From positions 13,981,835 through 14,045,834 of the forward strand of contig OZ038527.1 of NCBI GenBank assembly GCA_964036665.1: a DNA stretch of 64,000 nucleotides, in the 5' to 3' direction. A program made the position numbers and the translations under genes. Source of the DNA: Gordius sp. MW1 (lineage: Eukaryota > Nematomorpha > Gordioida > Gordea > Gordiidae). Positions 10,515 through 23,481 of the stretch are shown here, in pieces. The notes beneath the pieces are model-generated. The model did no database searches. It was not told the DNA's origin and worked only from the letters and a program-made list of their open reading frames with translations. Position 1 is the stretch's first letter, and each line of letters starts with the position of its first letter.

Positions 10515-13500
10515 TACCGAAAAGAGGTTTTAAGCTGCGAGAACTATCATTTTGACAAAAGACAACGTTTTATTGTTGCGATTAGTTTGTTTTATCAAAC
10601 GTGAGTGCTTAATTTTTGAAAACTGCTCTATGCAATCATGATTTCAAAGTAATAGTTTTCTGATTCTCATAAATTTTTACTTTTTATCATGGAAACAACG
10701 TCTGAAAACGACAACTTTCATCGGATGAATACGGTTGAAAGAAAAAAATGTGAAAAATTTTGAGGTAAAAATATTTATTTTTTTTTGATTTTATGTGAAA
10801 GAGCTTGAAAAAATATATAAAAGTAAGCCAATTTGAGAATCCTATTATCCTCGATTGACTTCCGAAAAGAGGTTTTAAGCTGCGAGAACTATCATTTTGA
10901 CAAAAGACAACGTTTTATTGTTGCGATTAGTTTGTTGTATCAAACGTGAGTGCTTAATTTTTGAAAACTGCTCTATGCAATCATGATTTCAAAGTAATAG
11001 TTTTCTGATTCTGGTAAATTTTTACTTTTTATCATGGAAACAACGTCTGAAAACGACAACTTTCTTCGGATGAATACGGTTGAAAGAAAAAAATGTGAAA
11101 GATTTTGAGGTAAAAATATTCATTTTTTTCGATTCTATGTGAAAGAGCTTGAAAAAATATATAAAAGTAAGCCGATTAGAGAATCCTATTATCCTCGATT
11201 GACTTCCGAAAAGAGGTTTTAAGCTGCGAGAACTATCATTTTGACAAAAGACAACGTTTTATTGTTGCGATTAGTTTGTTGTATCGCAACGTGAGTGCTT
11301 AATTTTTGAAAATTGCTCTATGCGATCATGATTTCAAAGTAATAGTTTTCTGATTCTGATAAATTTTTACTTTTTATCATGGAAACAACGTCTGAAAACG
11401 ACAACTTTCATCGGATGAATACGTTTGAATAAAAAAATGTGAAAAATTTTGAGGTAAAAATATTCATTTTTTTCGATTCTATGTGAAAGAGAAAAAAATA
11501 TATAAAAATAAGCCAATTTGAGAATCCTATTATCCTCGATTAACTTCCGAAAAGAGGTTTTAAGCTGCGAGAACTATCATTTTGACAAAAGACAACGTTT
11601 TATTGTTGCGATTAGTTTGTTGTATCAAACGTGAGTGCTTAATTTTTGAAAACTGCTCTATGCAATCATGATTTCAAAGTAATAGTTTTCTGATTCTGGT
11701 AAATTTTTACTTTTTATCATGGAAACAACGTCTGAAAACGACAACTTTCTTCGGATGAATACGGTTGAAAGAAAAAAATGTGAAAAATTTTGAGGTAAAA
11801 ATATTTATTTTTTTCGATTCTATGTGAAAGAGCTTGAAAAAATATATAAAAGTAAGCCGATTTGAGAATCCTATTATCCTCGATTGACTTCCGAAAAGAG
11901 GTTTTAAACTGCGAGAACTATCATTTTGACAAAAGACAACGTTTTATTGTTGCGATTAGTTTGTTGTATGAAACGTGAGTGCTTAATTTTTGAAAACTGC
12001 TCTATGCAATCATGATTTCAAAGTAATAGTTTTCTGATTCTGATAAATTTTTACTTTTTATCATGGAAACAACGTCTGAAAACGACAACTTTCATCGGAT
12101 GAATACGGTATAAAAAAATGTGAAAAATTTTGAGGTAAAAATATTCATTTTTTTCGATTCTATGTGAAAGAGCGTAAAAAATATATAAAAATAAGCCAAT
12201 TTGAGAATCCTATTATCCTCGATTGACTTCCGAAAAAAGGTTTTAAGCTGCGAGAACTATCATTTTGACAAAAGACAACGTTTTATTGTTGCGATTAGTT
12301 TGTTGTATCAAACGTGAGTGCTTAATTTTTGAAAACTGCTCTATGCAATCATGATTTCAAAGTAATAGTTTTCTGATTCTGATAAATTTTTACTTTTTAT
12401 CATGGAAACAACGTCTGAAAACGACAACTTTCATCGGATGAATACGGTTGAAAGAAAAAAATGTAAAAAATGTTGAGGTAAAAATATTTATTTTTTTCGA
12501 TTCTATGTGAAAGAGCTTGAAAAAATATATAAAAGTAAGCCGATTTGAGAATCCTATTATCCTCGATTGACTTCCGAAAAGAGGTTTTAAACTGCGAGAA
12601 CTATCATTTTGACAAAAGACAACGTTTTATTGTTGCGATTAGTTTGTTGTATCGCAACGTGAGTCCTTAATTTTTGAAAATTGCTCTATGCGATCATGAT
12701 TTCAAAGTAATAGTTTTCTGATTCTGATAAATTTTTACTTTTTATCATGGAAACAACGTCTGAAAACGACAACTTTCATCGGATGAATACGGTTGAATAA
12801 AAAAATGTGAAAATTTTTGAGGTAAAAATATTAATTTATTTCGATTCTATGTGAAAGAGCGTAAAAAAATATATAAAAATAAGCCAATTTGAGAATCCTA
12901 TTATCCTGGATTGACTTCCGAAAAGAGGTTTTAAGCTGCGAGAACTATCATTTTGACAAAAGACAACGTTTTATTGTTGCGATTAGTTTGTTGTATCGTA
13001 ACGTGAGTGCTTAATTTTTGAAAATTGCTCTATGCGATCATGATTTCAAAGTAATAGTTTTCTGATTCTGATAAATTTTTACTTCTTATCATGGAAACAA
13101 CGTCTGAAAACCACAACTTTCATCGGATGAATACGGTTGAATAAAAAAATGTGAAAAATTTTGAGGTAAAAATATTCATTTTTTTCGATTCTATGTGAAA
13201 GAGCGTATAAAAATATATAAAAATAAGCCAATTTGAGAATTCTATTATCCTCGATTGACTTCCGAAAAAAGGTTTTAAGCTGCGAGAACTATCAATTTGA
13301 CAAAAGAAAACGTTTTATTGTTGCGATTAGTTTGTTGTATCGCAACGTGAGTGCTTAATTTTTGAAAATTGCTCTATGCGATCATGATTTCAAAGTAATA
13401 GTTTTCTGATTCTGATAAATTTTTACTTTTTATCATGCAAACAACGTCTGAAAATGACAACTTTCATCGGATGAATACGGTTGAATAAAAAAATGTGAAA

Positions 13501-14867
13501 AATTTTGAGGTAAAAATATTCATTTTTTTCGATTCTATGTGAAAGAGCGTATAAAAATATATAAAAGTAAGCCAATTTGAGAATCCTATTATCCTCGATT
13601 GACTTCCAAAAAGAGGTTTTAAGCTGCGAGAACTATCATTTTGACAAAAGACAACGTTCTATTGTTGCGATTAGTTTGTTGTATCAAACGTGAGTGCTTA
13701 ATTTTTGAAAACTGCTCTATGCAATCATGATTTCAAAGTAATAGTTTTCTGATTCTCATAAATTTTTACTTTTTATCATAGAAACAACGTCTGAAAACGA
13801 CAAATTTCATCGGATGAATACGGTTGAAAGAAAAAAATGTGAAAAATTTTGAGGTAAAAATATTTATTTTTTTCGATTCTCTGTGAAAGAGCTTAAAAAA
13901 ATATATAAAAGTAAGCCGATTTGAGAATCCTATTATCCTCGATTGACTTCCAAAAAGAGGTTTTAAGCTGCGAGAACTATCATTTTGACAAAAGACAACG
14001 TTTTATTGTTGCGATTAGTTTGCTGTATCGCAACGTGAGTGCTTAATTTTTGAAAATTGCTCTATGCGATCATGATTTCAAAGTAATAGTTTTCTGATTC
14101 TGATAAATTTTTACTTTTTATCATGGAAACAACGTCTGAAAACGACAACTTTTATCGGATGAATACGGTTGAATAAAAAAATGGGAAAATTTTTGAGGTA
14201 AAAATATTCATTTTTTTCGATTCTATGTGAAAGAGCGTATAAAAATATATAAAAATAAGCCAATTTGAGAATCCTATTATCCTGGATTGACTTCCGAAAT
14301 GAGGTTTTAAGCTGCGATAACTATCATTTTGACAAAAGACAACGTTTTATTGTTGCGAGTTTGTTGTATCGTAACGTGTGTGCTTAATTTTTGAAAATTG
14401 CTCTATGCGATCATGATTTCAAAGTAATAGTTTTCTGATTCTGATAAATTTTTACTTTTTATCATGGAAACAACGTCTGAAAACGACAACTTTCATCGGA
14501 TGAATACGGTTGAATAAAAAAATGTGAAAAATTTTGAGGTAAAAATATTCATTTTTTTCGATTCTATGTGAAAGAGCGTATAAAAATATATAAAAATAAG
14601 CCAATTTGAGAATCCTATTATCCTCGATTGACTTCCGAAAAGAGGTTTTAAGCTGCGAGAACTATCATTTTGACAAAAGACAACTTTCTATTGTTGCGAT
14701 TAGTTTGTTGTATCAAACGTGAGTGCTTAATTTTTGAAAACTGCTCTATGCAATCATGATTTCAAAGTAATAGTTTTCTGATTCTCATAAATTTTTACTT
14801 TTTATCATGGAAACAACGTCTGAAAACGACAACTTTCATCGATGAATACGGTTGAAAGAAAAAAATG

Positions 14868-16846
14868 TGAAAAATTTTGAGGTAAAAATATTTATTTTTT
14901 TCGATTCTATGTGAAAGAGCGTAAAAAATATATAAAAATAAGCCATTTTGAGAATCCTATTATCCTTGATTGACTTCCGAAAAGAGGTTTTAAGCTGCGA
15001 GAACTATCATTTTGACAAAAGACAACGTTTTATTGTTGCGATTAGTTTGTTGTATCAAACGTGAGTGCTTAATTTTTGAAAACTGCTCTATGCAATCATG
15101 ATTTAAAAGTAATAGTTTTCTGATTCTGATAAATTTTTACTTTTTATCATGGAAACAACGTCTGAAAACGACAACTTTCATCGGATGAATACGGTTGAAA
15201 GAAAAAAATGTGAAAAATTTTGAGGTAAAAATATTTATTTTTTACGATTCTATGTGAAAGAGCTTGAAAAAATATATAAAAGTAAGCCGATTTGAGAATC
15301 CTATTATCCTCGATTGACTTCCGAAAAGAGGTTTTAAACTGCGAGAACTATCATTTTGACAAAAGACAACGTTTTATTGTTGCGATTAGTTTGTTGTATC
15401 GCAACGTGAGTGCTTAATTTTTGAAAATTGCTCTATGCGATCATGATTTCAAAGTAATAGTTTTCTGATTCTGATAAATTTTTACTTTTTATCATGGAAA
15501 CAACGTCTGAAAACGACAACTTTCATCGGATGAATACGGTTGAATAAAAAAATGTGAAAATTTTTGAGGTAAAAATATTAATTTTTTTCGATTCTATGTG
15601 AAAGAGCGTAAAAAAATATATAAAAATAAGCCAATTTGAGAATCCTATTATCCTGGATTGACTTCCGAAAAGAGGTTTTAAGCTGCGAGAACTATCATTT
15701 TGACAAAAGACAACGTTTTATTGTTGCGATTAGTTTGTTGTATCGTAACGTGAGTGCTTAATTTTTGAAAATGGCTCTATGCGATCATGATTTCAAAGTA
15801 ATAGTTTTCTGATTCTGATAAATTTTTACTTTTTATCATGGAAACAACGTCTGAAAACCACAACTTTCATCGGATGAATACGGTTGAATAAAAAAATGTG
15901 AAAAATTTTGAGGTAAAAATATTCATTTTTTTCGATTCTATGTGAAAGAGCGTATAAAAATATATAAAAGTAAGCCAATTTGAGAATCCTATTATCCTCG
16001 ATTGACTTCCAAAAAGAGGTTTTAAGCTGCGAGAACTATCATTTTGACAAAAGACAACGTTCTATTGTTGCGATTAGTTTGTTGTATCAAACGTGAGTGC
16101 TTAATTTTTGAAAACTGCTCTATGCAATCATGATTTCAAAGTAATAGTTTTCTGATTCTCATAAATTTTTACTTTTTATCATGGAAACAACGTCTGAAAA
16201 CGACAAATTTCATCGGATGAATACGGTTGAAAGAAAAAAATGTGAAAAATTTTGAGGTAAAAATATTTATTTTTTTCGATTCTCTGTGAAAGAGCTTAAA
16301 AAAATATATAAAAGTAAGCCGATTTGAGAATCCTATTATCCTCGATTGACTTCCAAAAAGAGGTTTTAAGCTGCGAGAACTATCATTTTGACAAAAGACA
16401 ACGTTTTATTGTTGCGATTAGTTTGTTGTATCGCAACGTGAGTGCTTAATTTTTGAAAATTGCTCTATGCGATCATGATTTCAAAGTAATAGTTTTCTGA
16501 TTCTGATAAATTTTTACTTTTTATCATGGAAACAACGTCTGAAAACGACAACTTTTATCGGATGAATACGGTTGAATAAAAAAATGGGAAAATTTTTGAG
16601 GTAAAAATATTTATTTTTTTCGATTCTATGTGAAAGAGCGTAAAAAATATATAAAAATAAGCCATTTTGAGAATCCTATTATCCTTGATTGACTTCCGAA
16701 AAGAGGTTTTAAGCTGCGAGAACTATCATTTTGACAAAAGACAACGTTTTATTGTTGCGATTAGTTTGTTGTATCAAACGTGAGTGCTTAATTTTTGAAA
16801 ACTGCTCTATGCAATCATGATTTCAAAGTAATAGTTTTCTGATTCT
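14868..16846. repeat. About 2-kb HOR segment, copy 1 (partner 17617-19595)
   Basis: The offset is 2,749 bp (8 monomers), fixed by the rare AATGGCTCTATG at 15770 and 18519. Shared variants include GCCATTTTGAG, ATCCTTGATTG, TTTTTTACGATTC, GAGGTTTTAAACTGCG, GAAAACCACAAC, GACAAATTTC and AATGGGAAAATTTTTG. One difference was noticed: GATTTAAAAG near 15104 against GATTTCAAAG in the partner. The copies separate on the left at GAAAGAAAA versus GAATAAAA and on the right at GATTCTGAT versus GATTCTCAT. Confidence 0.85.
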
Positions 16847-17948
16847 GATAAATTTTTACTTTTTATCATGGAAACAACGTCTGAAAACGACAACTTTCAT
16901 CGGATGAATACGGTTGAATAAAAAAATGTGAAAAATTTTGAGGTAAAAATATTTATTTTTTACGATTCTATGTGAAAGAGCGTATAAAAATATATAAAAG
17001 TAAGCCAATTTGAGAATCCTATTATCCTCGATTGACTTCCAAAAAGAGGTTTTAAGCTGCGAGAACTATCATTTTGACAAAAGACAACGTTCTATTGTTG
17101 CGATTAGTTTGTTGTATCAAACGTGAGTGCTTAATTTTTGAAAACTGCTCTATGCAATCATGATTTCAAAGTAATAGTTTTCTGATTCTCATAAATTTTT
17201 ACTTTTTATCATGGAAACAACGTCTGAAAACGACAAATTTCATCGGATGAATACGGTTGAAAGAAAAAAATGTGAAAAATTTTGAGGTAAAAATATTTAT
17301 TTTTTTCGATTCTCTGTGAAAGAGCTTAAAAAAATATATAAAAGTAAGCCGATTTGAGAATCCTATTATCCTCGATTGACTTCCAAAAAGAGGTTTTAAG
17401 CTGCGAGAACTATCATTTTGACAAAAGACAACGTTTTATTGTTGCGATTAGTTTGTTGTATCGCAACGTGAGTGCTTAATTTTTGAAAATTGCTCTATGC
17501 GATCATGATTTCAAAGTAATAGTTTTCTGATTCTGATAAATTTTTACTTTTTATCATGGAAACAACGTCTGAAAACGACAACTTTTATCGGATGAATACG
17601 GTTGAATAAAAAAATGGGAAAATTTTTGAGGTAAAAATATTTATTTTTTTCGATTCTATGTGAAAGAGCGTAAAAAATATATAAAAATAAGCCATTTTGA
17701 GAATCCTATTATCCTTGATTGACTTCCGAAAAGAGGTTTTAAGCTGCGAGAACTATCATTTTGACAAAAGACAACGTTTTATTGTTGCGATTAGTTTGTT
17801 GTATCAAACGTGAGTGCTTAATTTTTGAAAACTGCTCTATGCAATCATGATTTCAAAGTAATAGTTTTCTGATTCTGATAAATTTTTACTTTTTATCATG
17901 GAAACAACGTCTGAAAACGACAACTTTCATCGGATGAATACGGTTGAA
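15933..17948. repeat. Tandem 3-monomer duplication, 986 bp at 1,030-bp offset
   Basis: 15933-16918 recurs as 16963-17948, separated by 44 bp, and I saw no mismatch in the compared stretch. Left limit: the copies differ at 15932/16962 (TTCGATTC versus TACGATTC). Right limit: 16919/17949 (GAATAAAA versus GAAAGAAAA). The unit includes GTATAAAAATATATAAAAG, the CCAAAAAGAGG form, GACAAATTTC, GATTCTCTGTGAA, AATGGGAAAATTTTTG and GCCATTTTGAG. Confidence 0.85.
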
Positions 17949-20437
17949 AGAAAAAAATGTGAAAAATTTTGAGGTAAAAATATTTATTTTTTACGATTCT
18001 ATGTGAAAGAGCTTGAAAAAATATATAAAAGTAAGCCGATTTGAGAATCCTATTATCCTCGATTGACTTCCGAAAAGAGGTTTTAAACTGCGAGAACTAT
18101 CATTTTGACAAAAGACAACGTTTTATTGTTGCGATTAGTTTGTTGTATCGCAACGTGAGTGCTTAATTTTTGAAAATTGCTCTATGCGATCATGATTTCA
18201 AAGTAATAGTTTTCTGATTCTGATAAATTTTTACTTTTTATCATGGAAACAACGTCTGAAAACGACAACTTTCATCGGATGAATACGGTTGAATAAAAAA
18301 ATGTGAAAATTTTTGAGGTAAAAATATTAATTTTTTTCGATTCTATGTGAAAGAGCGTAAAAAAATATATAAAAATAAGCCAATTTGAGAATCCTATTAT
18401 CCTGGATTGACTTCCGAAAAGAGGTTTTAAGCTGCGAGAACTATCATTTTGACAAAAGACAACGTTTTATTGTTGCGATTAGTTTGTTGTATCGTAACGT
18501 GAGTGCTTAATTTTTGAAAATGGCTCTATGCGATCATGATTTCAAAGTAATAGTTTTCTGATTCTGATAAATTTTTACTTTTTATCATGGAAACAACGTC
18601 TGAAAACCACAACTTTCATCGGATGAATACGGTTGAATAAAAAAATGTGAAAAATTTTGAGGTAAAAATATTCATTTTTTTCGATTCTATGTGAAAGAGC
18701 GTATAAAAATATATAAAAGTAAGCCAATTTGAGAATCCTATTATCCTCGATTGACTTCCAAAAAGAGGTTTTAAGCTGCGAGAACTATCATTTTGACAAA
18801 AGACAACGTTCTATTGTTGCGATTAGTTTGTTGTATCAAACGTGAGTGCTTAATTTTTGAAAACTGCTCTATGCAATCATGATTTCAAAGTAATAGTTTT
18901 CTGATTCTCATAAATTTTTACTTTTTATCATGGAAACAACGTCTGAAAACGACAAATTTCATCGGATGAATACGGTTGAAAGAAAAAAATGTGAAAAATT
19001 TTGAGGTAAAAATATTTATTTTTTTCGATTCTCTGTGAAAGAGCTTAAAAAAATATATAAAAGTAAGCCGATTTGAGAATCCTATTATCCTCGATTGACT
19101 TCCAAAAAGAGGTTTTAAGCTGCGAGAACTATCATTTTGACAAAAGACAACGTTTTATTGTTGCGATTAGTTTGTTGTATCGCAACGTGAGTGCTTAATT
19201 TTTGAAAATTGCTCTATGCGATCATGATTTCAAAGTAATAGTTTTCTGATTCTGATAAATTTTTACTTTTTATCATGGAAACAACGTCTGAAAACGACAA
19301 CTTTTATCGGATGAATACGGTTGAATAAAAAAATGGGAAAATTTTTGAGGTAAAAATATTTATTTTTTTCGATTCTATGTGAAAGAGCGTAAAAAATATA
19401 TAAAAATAAGCCATTTTGAGAATCCTATTATCCTTGATTGACTTCCGAAAAGAGGTTTTAAGCTGCGAGAACTATCATTTTGACAAAAGACAACGTTTTA
19501 TTGTTGCGATTAGTTTGTTGTATCAAACGTGAGTGCTTAATTTTTGAAAACTGCTCTATGCAATCATGATTTCAAAGTAATAGTTTTCTGATTCTCATAA
19601 ATTTTTACTTTTTATCATGGAAACAACGTCTGAAAACGACAACTTTCATCGGATGAATACGGTTGAAAGAAAAAAATGTGAAAAATTTTGAGGTAAAAAT
19701 ATTTATTTTTTACGATTCTATGTGAAAGAGCTTGAAAAAATATATAAAAGTAAGCCGATTTGAGAATCCTATTATCCTCGATTGACTTCCGAAAAGAGGT
19801 TTTAAACTGCGAGAACTATCATTTTGACAAAAGACAACGTTTTATTGTTGCGATTAGTTTGTTGTATCGCAACGTGAGTGCTTAATTTTTGAAAATTGCT
19901 CTATGCGATCATGATTTCAAAGTAATAGTTTTCTGATTCTGATAAATTTTTACTTTTTATCATGGAAACAACGTCTGAAAACGACAACTTTCATCGGATG
20001 AATACGGTTGAATAAAAAAATGTGAAAATTTTTGAGGTAAAAATATTAATTTTTTTCGATTCTATGTGAAAGAGCGTAAAAAAATATATAAAAATAAGCC
20101 AATTTGAGAATCCTATTATCCTGGATTGACTTCCGAAAAGAGGTTTTAAGCTGCGAGAACTATCATTTTGACAAAAGACAACGTTTTATTGTTGCGATTA
20201 GTTTGTTGTATCGTAACGTGAGTGCTTAATTTTTGAAAATGGCTCTATGCGATCATGATTTCAAAGTAATAGTTTTCTGATTCTGATAAATTTTTACTTT
20301 TTATCATGGAAACAACGTCTGAAAACCACAACTTTCATCGGATGAATACGGTTGAATAAAAAAATGTGAAAAATTTTGAGGTAAAAATATTCATTTTTTT
20401 CGATTCTATGTGAAAGAGCGTATAAAAATATATAAAA
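16963..20437. repeat. Tandem 5-monomer duplication, 1,756 bp at 1,719-bp offset
   Basis: 16963-18718 is repeated as 18682-20437, so the two copies abut and slightly overlap. The only mismatch I saw is 17877/19596 (GATTCTGAT versus GATTCTCAT). Left limit: 16962/18681. Right limit: 18719/20438 (AAAGTAAGCC versus AAAATAAGCC). Such near-identity across five monomers that differ from one another indicates recent unequal exchange or block amplification. Confidence 0.85.
17617..19595. repeat. About 2-kb HOR segment, copy 2 (partner 14868-16846)
   Basis: This is the second copy at the 8-monomer offset of 2,749 bp, with the same ordered rare variants: GCCATTTTGAG, TTTTTTACGATTC, AATGGCTCTATG and AATGGGAAAATTTTTG. 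It overlaps the 3- and 5-monomer tandem duplications at 15.9-20.4 kb, so it belongs to nested duplication events. Confidence 0.85.
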
Positions 20438-23400
20438 ATAAGCCAATTTGAGAATCCTATTATCCTCGATTGACTTCCGAAAAGAGGTTTTAAGCTGCGA
20501 GAACTATCAATTTGACAAAAGAAAACGTTTTATTGTTGCGATTAGTTTGTTGTATCGCAACGTGAGTGCTTAATTTTTGAAAATTGCTCTATGCGATCAT
20601 GATTTCAAAGTAATAGTTTTCTGATTCTGATAAATTTTTACTTTTTATCATGGAAACAACGTCTGAAAATGACAATTTTCATCGGATGAATACGGTTGAA
20701 TAAAAAAATGTGAAATTTTGAGGTAAAAATATTCATTTTTTTCGATTCTATGTGAAAGAGCGTATAAAAATATATAAAAGTAAGCCAATTTGAGAATCCT
20801 ATTATCCTCGATTGACTTCCGAAAAGAGGTTTTAAGCTGCGAGAACTATCATTTTGACAAAAGACAACGTTCTATTGTTGCGATTAGTTTGTTGTATCAA
20901 ACGTGAGTGCTTAATTTTTGAAAACTGCTCTATGCAATCATGATTTCAAAGTAATAGTTTTCTGATTCTCATAAATTTTTACTTTTTATCATGGAAACAA
21001 CGTCTGAAAACGACAAATTTCATCGGATGAATACGGTTGAAAGAAAAAAATGTGAAAAATTTTGACTTAAAAATATTTATTTTTTTCGATTCTCTGTGAA
21101 AGAGCTTAAAAAAATATATAAAAGTAAGCCGATTTGAGAATCCTATTATCCTCGATTGACTTCCAAAAAGAGGTTTTAAGCTGCGAGAACTATCATTATG
21201 ACAAAAGACAACGTTTTATTGTTGCGATTAGTTTGTTGTATCGCAACGTGAGTGCTTAATTTTTGAAAATTGCTCTATGCGATCATGATTTCAAAGTAAT
21301 AGTTTTCTGATTCTGATAAATTTTTACTTTTTATCATGGAAACAACGTCTGAAAACGACAACTTTTATCGGATGAATACGGCTGAATAAAAAAATGTGAA
21401 AATTTTTGAGGTAAAAATATTCATTTTTTTCGATTCTATGTGAAAGAGCGTAAAAAAATATATAAAAATAAGCCAATTTGAGAATCCTATTATCCTGGAT
21501 TGACTTCCGAAAACAGGTTTTAAGCTGCGATAACTATCATTTTGACAAAAGACAACGTTTTATTGTTGCGAGTTTGTTGTATCGTAACGTGTGTGCTTAA
21601 TTTTTGAAAATTGCTCTATGCGATCATGATTTCAAAGTAATAGTTTTCTGATTCTGATAAATTTTTACTTTTTATCATGGAAACAACGTCTGAAAACGAC
21701 AACTTTCATCGGATGAATACGGTTGAATAAAAAAATGTGAAAAATTTTGAGGTAAAAATATTCATTTTTTTCGATTCTATGTGAAAGAGCGTATAAAAAT
21801 ATATAAAAATAAGCCAATTTGAGAATCCTATTATCCTCGATTGACTTCCGAAAAGAGGTTTTAAGCTGCGAGAACTATCATTTTGACAAAAGACAACTTT
21901 CTATTGTTGCGATTAGTTTGTTGTATCAAACGTGAGTGCTTAATTTTTGAAAACTGCTCTATGCAATCATGATTTCAAAGTAATAGTTTTCTGATTCTCA
22001 TAAATTATTACTTTTTATCATGGAAACAACGTCTGAAAACGACAACTTTCATCGGATGAATACGGTTGAATAAAAAAATGTGAAAAATTTTGAGGTAAAA
22101 ATATTCATTTTTTTCGATTATGTGAAAGAGCGTAAAAAATATATAAAAGTAAGCCAATTTGAGAATCCTATTATCCTCGATTGACTTCCGAAAAGAGGTT
22201 TTAAGCTGCGAGAACTATCATTTTGACAAAAGACAACGTTCTATTGTTGCGATTAGTTTGTTGTATCAAACGTGAGTGCTTAATTTTTGAAAACTGCTCT
22301 ATGCAATCATGATTTCAAAGTAATAGTTTTCTGATTCTCATAAATTTTTACTTTTTATCATGGAAACAACGTCTGAAAACGACAAATTTCATCGGATGAA
22401 TACGGTTGAAAGAAAAAACTTTGAAAAATTTTGAGGTAAAAATATTTATTTTTTTCAATTCTATGTGAAAGAGCTTAAAAAAATATATAAAAGTAAGCCG
22501 ATTTGAGAATCCTATTATCCTCGATTGACTTCCAAAAAGAGGTTAGCTGCGAGAACTATCATTTTGACAAAAGACAACGTTTTATTGTTGCGATTAGTTT
22601 GTTGTATCGCAACGTGAGTGCTTAATTTTTGAAAATTGCTCTATGCGATCATGATTTCAAAGTAATAGTTTTCTGATTCTGATAAATTTTTACTTTTTAT
22701 CATGGAAACAACGTCTGAAAATGACAACTTTCATCGGATATACGGTTGAATAAAAAAATGTGAAAAATTTTGAGGTAAAAATATTCATTTTTTTCGATTC
22801 TATGTGAAAGAGCGTATAAAAATATATAAAAGTAAGCCAATTTGAGAATCCTATTATCCTCGATTGACTTCCGAAAAGAGGTTTTAAGCTGCGAGAACTA
22901 TCATTTTGACAAAAGACAACGTTCTATTGTTGCGATTAGTTTGTTGTATCAAACGTGAGTGCTTAATTTTTGAAAACTGCTCTATGCAATCATGATTTCA
23001 AAGTAATAGTTTTCTGATTCTCATAAATTTACTTTTTATCATGGAAACAACGTCTGAAAACGACAAATTTCATCGGATGAATACGGTTGAAAGAAAAAAA
23101 TGTGAAAAATTTTGAGGTAAAAATATTTATTTTTTTCAATTCTATGTGAAAGAGCTTAAAAAAATATATAAAAGTAAGCCGATTTGAGAATCCTATTATC
23201 CTCGATTGACTTCCAAAAAGAGGTTAGCTGCGAGAACTATCATTTTGACAAAAGACAACGTTTTATTGTTGCGATTAGTTTGTTGTATCGCAACGTGAGT
23301 GCTTAATTTTTGAAAATTGCTCTATGCGATCATGATTTCAAAGTAATAGTTTTCTGATTCTGATAAATTTTTACTTTTTATCATGGAAACAACGTCTGAA

Positions 23401-23481
23401 AACGACAACTTTTATCGGATGAATACGGTTGAATAAAAAAATGTGAAAATTTTTGAGGTAAAAATATTCATTTTTTTTCGA

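Larger units (their letters stand above)
1..12900. repeat. Region I: heterogeneous left part of the array
   Basis: No gene or unique DNA is present. From about 240 bp, the 3'-half classes run 2,1,1,1,2,2,2,1,2,1,2,1 over the first twelve monomers, so there is no strict alternation. Private mutations are common, for example TTTCATCATCGG at about 391 and TCTAATTTTGAC at about 567. Local block repeats exist at 2-, 3- and 8-monomer offsets. Compared with 25-40 kb, few long identical stretches were seen, which suggests older or less homogenised sequence. The left edge of the window falls inside the array. Confidence 0.85.
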
